DNA of 64,000 nt from Irpex lacteus (lineage: Eukaryota; Basidiomycota; Agaricomycetes; Polyporales; Irpicaceae): NCBI GenBank assembly GCA_001986395.2, contig MQVO02000012.1, positions 434,001-498,000 of the forward strand, read 5' to 3'. The notes beneath the pieces are model-generated. The model saw nothing but the letters and a program-made list of their open reading frames with translations. It searched no databases and was not told the origin of the DNA. Made by a program: the position numbers and the translations under genes. Below are positions 11,801 to 22,769 of this stretch, one piece after another (within the stretch, counting starts at the first letter, position 1; every line of letters begins with the position of its first letter).

Positions 11801-14182
11801 TTGCGCGCGGGAAGGGATAGGCGGCACGACCATCCCCTTCCAAGCAGGCGTACTAGCCCCTGCAACGCTCGCTACGCTCGTATTCGCACTCGTCGGCGCG
11901 ATGGACATGTTAGGCAGCGGCTTCAGCGCCAGGTTCACGTGGCTCAGGGATTTCTTCGGTTTCGGGCCTGAGTGGACGTTGAGGAAGGTCGTGGTGTCGG
12001 TGGGGGAGGGAGAGGAGATGGTTTGAGGAGAGGCGATCGTTTGTGGGGAAGCGATGGTACCTTCTGGACTTCGTAGGAGTGAGGCATCCGTCGTGCTTGC
12101 GTAGCTCGGGTTCGGCGGTGCTGGGGGTGGTTGTGGTGGCTGCAGAGACGATCTCGAAGACGGCACACCCCCACCTCCTGCACTGGTAGTCTGCGATGGC
12201 GCTGAAGACCTCCCAGCAGGATTCACATTCATCATCGGCGACCCTCCCACACCTACACCCAAAGGCCTCTTCAACCTCTCCCTCATCTCCGCATAGCTCC
12301 TCCCCACACCCGCACCCACCTCACCAACACCGCGATCCCTTCTCCGCTCAGCGATAGTCACCTCCGTATCCGACTCCGCCTGTCTCCCACTCGCACTCGC
12401 ACTTGCTCTGGAAGAAGCGGAAGTAGCATGGCGAGTGTGCACGTTCAACGACAAGTGACGGATCGGCGAAGGTGGGACTCGGTCCCTCGACTCGCTCGGT
12501 ATACGTTCTGTGGGAGGAGGTATCTCGAGCGAGAGAGATAGAGCAGGTGTCTCGTGGTCATGCTCACGACTATGACTGCGAGCGTGAGGTTGAATGGTAG
12601 CGTAAGATGGAACCGGAGGGTGAGCTGCAGGGGCAGGCCCTGCAGGCGTCCGCAGAATTGAGAAGTCATCGCTCTTGATGCCCGTCATCCCCGTCGCAGG
12701 TGTATCCAGGACATCCGCCACAGTAGTAACGGTAGCAGGGATCTCTCCCCCTACTGCATAGTGCTCGTGCTCGTTCTCCTCAACGAACACCGTAGTCACT
12801 TTAGCCGGTGTTTCAGGCGGGACAGCGACATCGTGGTCGTCTAGTATGGGACGAGGAGAGGGCGACCTCCCTCTTGACTCTTCTCGGCGATGGTGACGAT
12901 GACTCGGCTGAGCATGCTGATCATGCGTATGGTGGTGTTGGCGTTGATGATGGTGTTGGTGCTGGTAATGAGCCGTAGCGAGTCCGGGACTCGTACTCGT
13001 CGAACTCAACGTATCGTCCGGGGTCATCGGCGGCGTCCTCTGCCTCCTGCTTTCCCTCTCTCGCTCCTCCTCTTCATCAGACTCACACAACGTCGAACTC
13101 TCCGCCTCATTCGAGTGCCACCGTGCGTGACTCTCCACCTCAGGCTTCCCGAATTCGTCCAACTGCAACTGCGCCAACCCACCAGCATGCGCCTGCCTCC
13201 CCGCATACTCCTCACGATCCCGGTGCCTCGAGTTCCCCTCCTTGTACTGAGGCTGGTGCTTCTGCGTAGTATCCAGCAACGGCCCAACAGCAACCGTACT
13301 CGCCCTCTTCACATGCGCCTTCTCCCCCACCAATATCTCCACCTCATCTTCTTCATCCTGCTGGTGCTGCGACAAGTTCAACTCCGGAACCGACTGCGAG
13401 CGTCTCCGATTCTCTACGCGTGGGTCCCTCGACTCCCTCCTATTCATGTTATCCTCATCCCTCGCGTTCGGACGGTGCTGCCTGACGGGCCTTCTCGGCG
13501 TGCTCGTCGCCTGCGGTTCCTCGTGGTCGCGATCGGACTCGGGGTCAGCGTAGCGTCTCCCGCTTATGACTGCGAACCCACGCGAGTCGTCGCCCCGAAG
13601 GGTTGCTTGCTGTCTCTGCGTCTAACACCAACATTAATATTACCGCCGCGTTGGGAGTACGTTGAAGGGGTGCTTACTGTGGGCTGCGGCATCGCGATGA
13701 CCTCGCTGTCTGTAAAGTAGGTGGACACCGCCCTCCCGTTGCCTGGAGTCTCACTCATCCGTTTCCTGGAACGAGGCGGTCTGAGGGGTTTGGCGGCGTC
13801 GGAGAGGTAGCCCTTGGCGAGGCCGAACCACGGCCGTTGCGGCTCTTGAGGCTCATGATGTCTATACACGGACGTTAGCCATCTATAATGATTTTTCGGA
13901 GACGAAAGTTTGGAGTGGAGCGTACACCAAATAATTCGAATACGTCTTCCTCCCGAAGCTATCTGCCGTTCCAGGTCTTCCCTGCCCCGCAAAATTCGGC
14001 GATATCTCCTCAAAGTCGCTCTCGAGCGCCGTGGTACTCGACCTCGCGCGTTCTCTCAACGCTGCGAGCGACGCGAACGGGTCAGTGGGGTCTGGAGGCG
14101 GAAAGCGAGAGGAATATGGGAATGAAGGCGGCGGTTTGCGCTTTATTCTGGAGTCCCTTTGAGAAGGGGCTGTGGCCGCCAT
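8837..14182 (-). CDS. Very long disordered protein with a C-terminal AhpC/TSA-type (PRXL2-like) thioredoxin-fold domain
   Basis: Six exons (13926-14182, 13678-13861, 10008-13621, 9809-9936, 9490-9730, 8837-9410) close in frame to give 1665 aa. Residues 1 to about 1320 are Ser/Pro/Arg/Thr-rich and low-complexity, including an alternating Glu-Arg tract encoded at 10613-10735. Then comes a PRXL2/AAED1-like domain: VVFIRHFWCPLCQDYM (Cys 1353 and 1356, a CxxC pair), GVSLVIIGNG, FELYVDPTHKVY, GDVAQLGGEFVLGPE and FTCSYAHRM. The remaining roughly 160 residues are Arg/Glu-rich and charged. Domains of this group belong to the peroxiredoxin-like clan; some reduce peroxides or prostaglandin endoperoxides, others have no proven activity. 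The CxxC pair suggests redox capacity but the fusion partner gives no target. Joining is supported because the domain's first strands lie in the same exon as the disordered region. Confidence 0.85.
10613..10735 (-). repeat. Low-complexity purine/pyrimidine tract coding alternating Glu-Arg
   Basis: The plus strand reads as repeated ctc/cgc/ttc units; on the coding minus strand this is a long run of alternating acidic and basic residues inside the disordered part of the AhpC/TSA-domain protein. Such tracts form single charged helices or condensate-prone segments and are prone to length variation. Confidence 0.8.
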
Positions 14183-14969
14183 TGTCGTCGTCGACGATGC
14201 CTGTGGACTCGACCTGCGGGTGTCTGAGGCAGTGGTGGCGGTTGGAAGCAAAGAGCCAAAGTGCGGAGGCGAGGACGGAGGGAGGATATACTAATACATG
14301 GTGGGATGAGTGCGGCGACCACGCTGTTTTCACACTAGCTCGACTTCTGCCAGTGGTGCTTCTCCGCGGCGTGTTAACCGCTAGGCCACGCGGCTCGCAG
14401 TGTCATCTCTCCAGAAGTCTCCCCCAGAAGCTAGCCTGGGCCGTGACGGGTTTCAGGATGAACGACAGCGATCAAGCTCATTGCCTGTCATGCTTTATCG
14501 GGTCACCCAACTGCCTTATCGGGCAGTGTGGTGTAACTAGACGCCCGCCTTGGGCTTCATTTCATTGCAACATGAAGTGCGCATGTTTTCCTGCTGTCTG
14601 TCGTTAGGATCACATTCCGAGTTTACCATCGTGCTGATCCTTCTTGATTATCTAGGACAGCTCAGGTTGAGTGCTGGTGCGGTACGATAAGGCGTGAGAG
14701 ACGCAGGAGAAGGCTGCAAACACGTAAACCCTTCGAACTTTTGACCCCTTGCAGCCCGCACTCGGGAGCGTTCGACCCGATCAGGGACACATCATCGATA
14801 TGTCCCCCAGGAACACTCGAAAGAAGACAGACGTCCAGGGAACTTTGGCTATCACTGTGATCGCACGTCAATGCCTTCTCACACGTCCTGAAGTGGTCTC
14901 TCTGCTACTCCATTCGTGTATCTTCCCCATGGAATCCCTAAAAAGATTCTTACACGTTATTTTGCAATT

Positions 14970-15750
14970 CTTGGCTCCCCAATATGTCGTTGTGAGTAGT
15001 GATCGCGACGCGACGCGACTCAGCTAGATCACATGACCGTAGATATCTCCCACGGCACGTCGGAACTGGCCGTGGGCGACCATCGTGCTTCGCTTCTACT
15101 CTTAACTGTGTCGTCAAGTTCAAAGGCGGGGTATGTGGTTAACCAAATTTTCTCATCAATACGACTAACATACTGCGTCGACTATTATAGGTGGAAATGC
15201 AAGGAGATACAGCTACGTGGCCGCGCACCGTTGTCTTTAGTTCATCATCGCGGTCGAGAGACGTTGGCCTACTCCCGCTTTCCAGCACATCCAATATTTG
15301 ATTTGCTGCAAATGAAATATTGTCCTCTACTCCTCAGGATATAGACACGACTCCATGTCTGACTAGGATTTACCCCACACAAGATGCTTAGGCCACCAGC
15401 GTAGTCCAGTCATGAGAAGAAGCTGCTTTGACGTGTACGGATGTCACAGACAGACACCTATCTTCTCGTGCATGTAGTACAACTGCTATGCTCCAAAACT
15501 GGTGCGTCGAGTTGGTATGTAACTCCCAGTTGACCTTGGTTCCAGATTCTGTGGCCTTAGGTTATAGGGTGTTAGGGAACAGTTCGCACAGCCTGCCGAA
15601 AGACACTGTCTTTAGTGTGGTCCCGCATTGGAGCGTAGGCAACATTCATCATCATCAACGATGTTAAGGTTCTGACACGTGGAACTATGATATCGATGTA
15701 CAGGGACTGCGCGCTCAACAATCCTGGCAAACATGGAAACTTGCGGATGC
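14970..15750 (+). repeat. Dispersed non-coding repeat, copy A
   Basis: By eye this aligns in direct orientation with 21336-22560. Shared words include cttggctcccca, agtgatcgcgacgcga, gatcacatgaccg, cttcgcttct, actgtgtcgtca, gcgcaccgttg, gcgtaggcaac and atcgatgtacaggga. The order of the words is the same in both copies. It ends about 350 bp before the NLR start codon. No terminal inverted repeats, target-site duplication or coding capacity is evident. Confidence 0.75.
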
Positions 15751-16037
15751 TGAACACTGAACGTTGAACTTTTAAGGCCACTGCATGTTGGCTTCAACAA
15801 CATTGCTATGGTGATTTTGTGCTTACTGCTATGACTCCGGTGCACGACGATACGAACGGTGGCAGCATGCAGGCTCCTACCTGTGTTCGAAAGTGCGACG
15901 CTGCAGCGCCATGGGAGAATCAAGTCAATGGGACGCCATGCCTTGACAGGCGGAAGAAGCCGTTCAAGTCCGATATTACCTGTATCCTTATTTAGGCTCG
16001 AACAAGACTCGAACAGACAGTGCGTCTCGCCTTCCTC

Positions 16038-16050
16038 GATATATATATAG
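16038..16050 (+). promoter_or_regulatory. TATA-like box of the NACHT-WD40 gene
   Basis: An alternating AT run (cgatatatatatag) lies about 48 bp upstream of the ATG at 16098, a reasonable core-promoter position for this gene. Confidence 0.4.
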
Positions 16051-16097
16051 CTCGGATGCCCACGAGGTTGAACTCTGCCCCTCATCCCGTAAACATC

Positions 16098-19000
16098 ATG
16101 CGCTCACGGTTTCGATTCAAGGCAATTGTTGTGCGCTTCAGCACCCTGCTGCAACGGAGACCGCCCTCTGGCCATTCTGGCGAGCATGGGGCGAATGCGA
16201 AAACCGACAGTCAACAGCAGACAAAGCCTCCCGACCCTCCTGTTCAATCGACTCCCAATCTTGCGCCGGCCTCTAAACTTCCGTCTGAATCGCCGGTATA
16301 CTCTACCAGTGACGGTGCTGAGGATCCTCGGGGCGACGGGTCTGTCACGAACGGAGTCGTGCCCGTGACCGAGGATACAATTCAGAAAGAAGACGAGCTG
16401 CGGAACCTTGAAGATCCTGGCGGTGTTCCGATCGGGTTAGCTGGACCTGACAGCGAAAATGCAGATAACCTGCATGAGGGTACGTGACGTTCACAATGGC
16501 AGAGGTCCTGGGTGATCCTGAACACTTGAGATCTCCGCCTAGGGAATGCGAATCACGTCACGAATGATTCCATGAAGGGAGCCCTCCTCAAGGGTGTTGC
16601 CCGACGAGCTTTCGATACGGCCAAAGCGTTATCCGAAGCATTCCCTCCTTTCAAAGTGGCCGTTGGTTGTGTGGAGGTGCTTGTCCACCTAGCCGACGTA
16701 AGAGCTTGTTGCTATAGCGAAGATACCAGTATTCACGTGCGCACGTAGAGCCATTCAGAGAATAAAGAAGCCCTGGTCAGTCTAGGTGACTCCTTGAATC
16801 GCGTCCGAAGTCTGGTGAAGATAGAACCAAGCGGCGAAGAGGAAGCACGAAGGCAGAATGATCTGAGACTGTATGTTTGATGCGTTAATGAATATATTGC
16901 GTAATCTAAGCTTCGTTTACAGGACCTTGCAGAAGGTTAGCGACGACTTCGAGCACATCTCTCGACAGGGTACACTCCAGATGATCTTGGCAATAGAGGA
17001 CATCGCATCAGTAATCAAGAAGTCCCTCGCTGATATCGAGCAAGCGCTTCGTACCTATGAGGTAGTAGAGATTCTCATTTTCTCTCATTGTCGGGGCATT
17101 CATAAGGAATCCAGGTCTCACTACTGCAAGCAATGTGTAGCGCAGCAGAAGCGCAATTGGGAATGCTGAAAGAGCTTCGGGAAATGGGTACCGAGCAGAG
17201 GGTCCGTCTAGTCTCATACATCCTACGTCTGCTATGCCTAACCTCAACTCGTTACAACAGGCGAATGGTAGGCACTCGCAGTGGTCTGGGCTACTTATGA
17301 ATTTGCTCATGTTCGCTTCGCAGATGACATACAACTGCTCAATATAATCCCCCGCGTTACTGACGCTGAGTTTGGCGACAAATCCGATCGACCCTACTGT
17401 CTTGACGATACTCGTGTTGAAATCCTTCGAGAACTCCGACAGTGGGCTACCAATCCGGAATCGGAACAAGTATGCTGGCTGAATGGTCACGCTGGAAGCG
17501 GGAAGACTACGATCGCACAAAGCTTTGCGATGTGGCTGACTAACCCCGAGACTCAGTCACCTGGATGCAGCCTTGGGGCCACTTTCTTTTGCTCTCGAAA
17601 CTCACCGCTCAGGAAGGACTTGACGAAGATATTCCCGTCGATTGCTCGCCAGCTTGCCGCTGGGAAAGATTACCATTCGCTTCGCTTCAGAAGGGAGCTT
17701 ATCGTTCAACTCCAATCGGACGACAGGAACATGCAATCCTCAAATATGGCGATACAACTTCGGCATCTCATCGTTCACCCTGCTCGGAATTCAGACCTTG
17801 AAACTATTATTCTGATCGACTCTCTAGATGAGTGCGAAGATCGCGACGGGACAAAGCTCTTTCTTACCTCTCTCGCTGAGAACCTTCCGAACATGCCCAA
17901 AATCAAGGTTTTCGTCACTAGCCGCTCAGAAGTGCATATCGAGGAAGGTTTTCGGCGCATTTACGATAAGCTGCACCCGGAGAAAAGCACAAATCTGAAG
18001 AACGTGGACCTGGACAAGGTCGATCCTGCTGCAGTCGAGAGCGACATCAGATTGTTCATCGAGAAGAGGCTGGAAAGCATAGCCAATGCGGCTCGTGAGC
18101 GAGGTCTCAGCATAGCTCAAGATTGGCCCGGGCGGGACAGGGTAGAGGCCCTCGGCAGAATATCCGAACGCCTGTTCATCTTCGCCTCCATTGCTATAAG
18201 CGCAATCGAGAATTCAGCCACACGCGACGATCCGGTCAGGCAATTGGATCATCTTACCAGCCGGCTTGACCATGGTCCTCACTCCACGATCTCCACGAGG
18301 AAAGACCATCCTTATCATGCCCTGAATCGCTTGTATCTTCGGATACTCGATGACGCCTTCTCTTCCGAAACTGAAGACTCGACGTCTGAAGTTCACTCTA
18401 TCCTTGGTCTTCTAGCCGTTGCATGTGAACCCCTTTCTCGTACGGCAATAAGAGATATTCTCGGCTCTACCACCGATATCGCGCTGTCCAACATCCTGAG
18501 CCAACTCCGCTCCGTTTTGGTTGTTCCATCAAATTCTGACGACCCTGTCGCGTTTCGTCATAAATCGTTCGTCGATTTCCTCACGGATGATCAACGACGC
18601 AACGAACGGTTTTATATCGATCCAAAGGAGCATCACCTCAAGACTGCACTAAACTGCTTCAAACTCCTCCAAGCAAAGTTGAAAAAGAACATTCTACAGC
18701 TTACAAGATACTCGAGCAACAAGGATCTTAAGCTTAAGCCTGCCCAATTGCACCAAGTCATCGATGAGGCAACTAAGTATAGCTGTCGTTACTGGGCGGA
18801 TCACCTTCTTGGGGACGATAATTTGGATTTCTGTCATCCAGATGTAACGCCGCTGTTGAACTTCATGATCGCCAAACATCAGCTACGCTGGCTTGAAGTC
18901 ATAGGAGCACTCGACGAGTTGCATAAGGCCGTTGATACGCTAAGCAAGTTGCGCAAGCGGCTCGGTCAGGTAAGTTTGGAAAAGTCCCTCTTATACGCTC

Positions 19001-21134
19001 TCTTAAGTTCATCTTCGATTTACAGGCACCTTCCAACGATTACAAGAATCTCATGGAGCTCATATTGGACGGTGAAAGATTCATCCTCTTTGCGTTCGAT
19101 ACGATAAAGGAGTCTGTCCTCCATATGTATCACTCGGCTATCCTATGGGTCCCTCAGGCCATACCGTACACGTCTCTTATCAAGGACGATCTGGTCACCG
19201 AAGCTAGAGTGGTCATAGGCGTCCCTACACATTGGGCGGGCAACTTTCGAACTATTAACATGCCAGGAGAAGTACTGGCGATCGAGTATTCCCACAATGG
19301 ATCACTTCTGGCTGCCGCAGGCCAAGGTTTTAGTCGCCTCGTTTATGCTAGCACAGGAGGTGATGAAGCTGTACTAGAAACGTCTCCAGAAGACCAAATC
19401 AACTCGCTCGCATTTCGCCCCGATGATAAGGTCCTTGCCACAGCACCAGGCAGGCATATACAGCTATGGGATGTTGCCACCCACGCATTGTTTGCTGAAA
19501 TGTGCGGTCATTCAGCGTCTATCCGTAAAATTATCTTCCATCCTGAAGATGTCAACCTCCTCCTCTCGATGGACAGACACGGTCACATTTGCCTATGGAG
19601 GACCACGGCGCCTGACGGTACTGAGGAGGTTGGACCTCCGTCTGCCGAATTTACTGTGAAGGGAGCCAATGCTTGGGGGGCTGTTTGCTGGGTGCCAGGT
19701 TCCGAGCAGAAAATTATAGCCATCGGCTCTGAGGAAGGGCATGTGGAGTTATGGGACGTTACCCAAGCCGCGAAAGGTGGATATCCTCCGCAGGGCCCTC
19801 AGTCGGAACTGAAGTCATCTAAGCTCATGTCTTCCTCTGTCGATGCTGTCGCCGTGTCAAACGATGGGACTTTTGTCTTAGCCGGCTCAGACGGCAGTAT
19901 CGCCATCTATAACAGGGACAGCGGAGAATTGGTCCACCACGTCACTACCGCTGAAGACACACCGGCAATGTATTCTCTCATATTGTCCCCCAAATTCAAG
20001 AACAATCCTGACGACTTCCTCGCGTACACCCACGCCAATGAAGTCGGACTCTTCTATCCCCTGCGTAAAGATAACCGCGTTATTCGATTCTTAGGACACA
20101 GTGACCATGTCAAGACTGTCACCTTCTCACCGGATGGGCAACTCATAACGACCGGCTCCTACGACGGAACCATCAGGATTTGGGATACAAACGAACAAGA
20201 CGTTACTTCCGCGAGCGATCACCATAAGTCCAGGGTCAAGTGTGCTCATTTCTCCTTGGACGGAAACTATATAGTTTCCGGCTCTGTCGACAGAACAGTC
20301 AGGATCTGGGATGCGACTGGCGGTATGTGCTGTCGGGTCCTTAGAGGACACTCTTCAATGGTCTTGGACGCGGTCTTCCTCACCAACGATACTTCGAACT
20401 ATGTCGTATCCAGGGAAGAAAAGGGAACGTTAATTCTGTGGGATTGGCGACGGGAACCTGACGACGCCATGCTCTACAAGTCCCCAGACCCCACACGTAG
20501 TTCGGATTCCGTCCAGAGGACTGCAGCTCCTGATCAAGACTACGGTGTATTCCGCTCAAACTTTCCGTTCACACATGGTCCACTTGGCTTCTTCTCCTCT
20601 TACATTTTAGACTCCGGCGACCTCCCGGGATGGATGATTTGCTGTTGGGAAGTCAATATCGACAGTCTCAGCAGTAATCCGTTACGGGTAGTAGCACAAG
20701 GATCAATACCAATCGAAGGAGACTTCGTGGTACGCGTTTTCCATCAGTCGTCCTCAATCGATTGCCCTTCTGCGATCACAGTAGAATGTGCATCTGGTAG
20801 ACGATATAATGCTCCTTGGCCTAACTGCGAAACATTCCCCGAAGCCTCATCCCCACCCGATACCCTCTCATTCGAACAGGATCACGCCAGTCCACTTCCC
20901 CTCGTGATCAGCGAATGGGACTCTTATGTCGGCTCCGAGGAGCATTGTTCTCAAACCAAGGACAAGGACTGGGTGTTGGACGAAGAAGAAAGAAAGATTC
21001 TTTGGGTTGCTCCTATCCATAGAGGAACGGGTCGTTGGTGGAAGAAGGAGAAACTCCTCTTGGAGGGGGATAGTGGGCGACTCACTCTCTTGGACTTTAA
21101 GAATGTGTCTCTCAATGTCGAAGACCAGCTTTGA
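16098..21134 (+). CDS. NACHT-WD40 STAND (NLR-like) protein
   Basis: Model: exons 16098-16479, 16543-16697, 16749-16870, 16923-17061, 17115-17187, 17282-18969 and 19026-21134, giving 1555 aa. Residues 1-130 are disordered. Residues about 135-290 form a predicted helical N-terminal domain of the kind that carries the effector in fungal NLRs. The NACHT core has the P-loop GHAGSGKTT (about residue 359) and Walker B IILIDSLDEC (about 465). A winged-helix-like region follows, with CEPLSRTAIRDILG and FRHKSFVDFL, and then WD40 repeats from about 930, for example GSYDGTIRIWD and GSVDRTVRIWD. By analogy with HET-E/HNWD proteins it would be a self/non-self or pathogen sensor oligomerising on ligand binding; this is inference. 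The 17188-17281 junction is uncertain: the conventional intron (17202-17260) leads into a stop in the NACHT frame, so either a 94 bp intron or a frameshift is present. Confidence 0.85.
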
Positions 21135-22769
21135 TTCAATGCCTCTTGTGCGGTACATTTCTTCACATACCTTCCGTTATGGTTCCCGATGAGCATCATA
21201 TGTTTTCTTTGTGCGGCTTTCTTTCAAGTTGTACTTACTTGGCCACTCTGCCAAATAACAACTATGCTCATGATTCCCGGTCCTCTTCGTCTCACCCGCA
21301 TATATATACTCTTTGTGGCTCATCGATCAAAGGTCCTTGGCTCCCCAGTGTGTCACGATCGTTGTGAGCCGTGCAGTGATCGCGACGCGAAGCGACTCAC
21401 GTGGATCACATGACCGCCGTATATCTCCCGCCGCCATGGCGCCTGCGCTTCGCTTCTTGCTCTCCACTGTGTCGTCAGGAAGTTGAAGCTTTGAAGTCCA
21501 AAGGCGCCAGTCAGAGTACGTTATAAACTGATATCTCTCATTAATGCGACTGACATTTTTATTTGACCATCTGTACAATCTTTGCAAAGCAGATACACCT
21601 ACATGGCGCACCGTTGATGTTGTTTCTCAGTCATCATTGCAGTCGAGACAAGTCGTTGTCTTAGGTTTTCGCTTTCCTCCGTACCCAATGACTGTCTTGC
21701 CGCAAAGGAGATATCGTGTTCCACTCAAAAAATAAACCTGACACCTCATCGTCTTTTTCACTCGTATTGACTTGACTTCCCTACCTGTCCCATCACAGAC
21801 GAAATATACGTTCTACACCGAATATATTCCTGACCTGTACTGTTGTCTCTTCCTTGTTCTTGCGCTCGTATTATCTTATTCACCCTTCTCTCGCACACCA
21901 CACTGGCAGGGTGCTAGGCCAACGCAACTATGTAGAAGGACGCCGAACGCACCGCATACACGCAACGAATTTCAAGACCTGGAGATGTTTCGGCATCAGG
22001 CAATATAAACGTCCGAAGCCAGACCCAAGCTGTCACGATCATGTGTGGAACTTTTATCTGACAAGGACCGTTTGACTGCGCCGAGCGGTCAAGATTCTTT
22101 CAACACTTGAAGCCACTAGAATCAACTACTGGTATGACTTTTCTTATTCTCCTTGATGCGACTGACGTGTCTAATGTCTCGCTTGCAATACTAAGTAGAT
22201 CCAGAGTACGTCCCCAGTCCAGGGAGTCATCTATTATGACATGTACAGCACGTCACAGGCAAAAGCCTATCTTCTTGCACACGTAGTCCAACTCTCCTGG
22301 TGAGTCGAATTGGTACTTGTGCTTTTCTCAATGAATCTAATTCCAGGTTTAGTGAATCATGCGTTTGGGGGTTGAAGAACTCGATAGATACTGACTTCCT
22401 TGTGGAACTTCTACTTTTAAGCGTAGGCAACGTTCTTCATCACCAGAGTTATTATCATTCTGATACATGAAATCATCGATGTACAGGGATGCGCGCTCGA
22501 CCATCCAGGCAGCGTAGGTGCAAACTTAGAAGCATGCAAGACACTGGAAACTTCCACGGGCTCACGTGACTGTACTTCGGGACCCCGTATGTTAAGGTTA
22601 CAACACTAGTACGCCGCACGTCAGAAACGTTACAGCCTTCATCTCCGCTTCTCACACCCGTGTACACAGCTTCAACCAAATACTTCAATTACAACGATAT
22701 CTGGCACTGGCACCGCTGTATCCTCTCTTCGCCCATCTCGCCCATCTCCCTCTCTCTGTGTGTGTGTTC
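21135..22769. other. 1.6 kb intergenic region containing repeat copy B
   Basis: No gene is supportable. Most of it is repeat copy B. A (GT)n run at about 22756-22767 lies just before the next start codon. Confidence 0.6.
21336..22560 (+). repeat. Dispersed non-coding repeat, copy B
   Basis: Direct-orientation relative of copy A (14970-15750). The left part (21336-21690) and right part (22230-22560) align with copy A; an extra segment of roughly 400-500 bp in the middle has no counterpart there. It ends about 210 bp before the next start codon, as copy A ends shortly before the NLR. Identity is clearly below perfect, so the duplication is not recent. Confidence 0.72.

Larger units (their letters stand above)
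14183..16097. other. 1.9 kb intergenic region containing repeat copy A
   Basis: No coding region could be supported. It contains a possible degenerate tRNA-like element on the minus strand (about 14330-14400), repeat copy A (14970-15750) and, at its right end, a TATA-like run ahead of the NLR gene. Confidence 0.6.
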
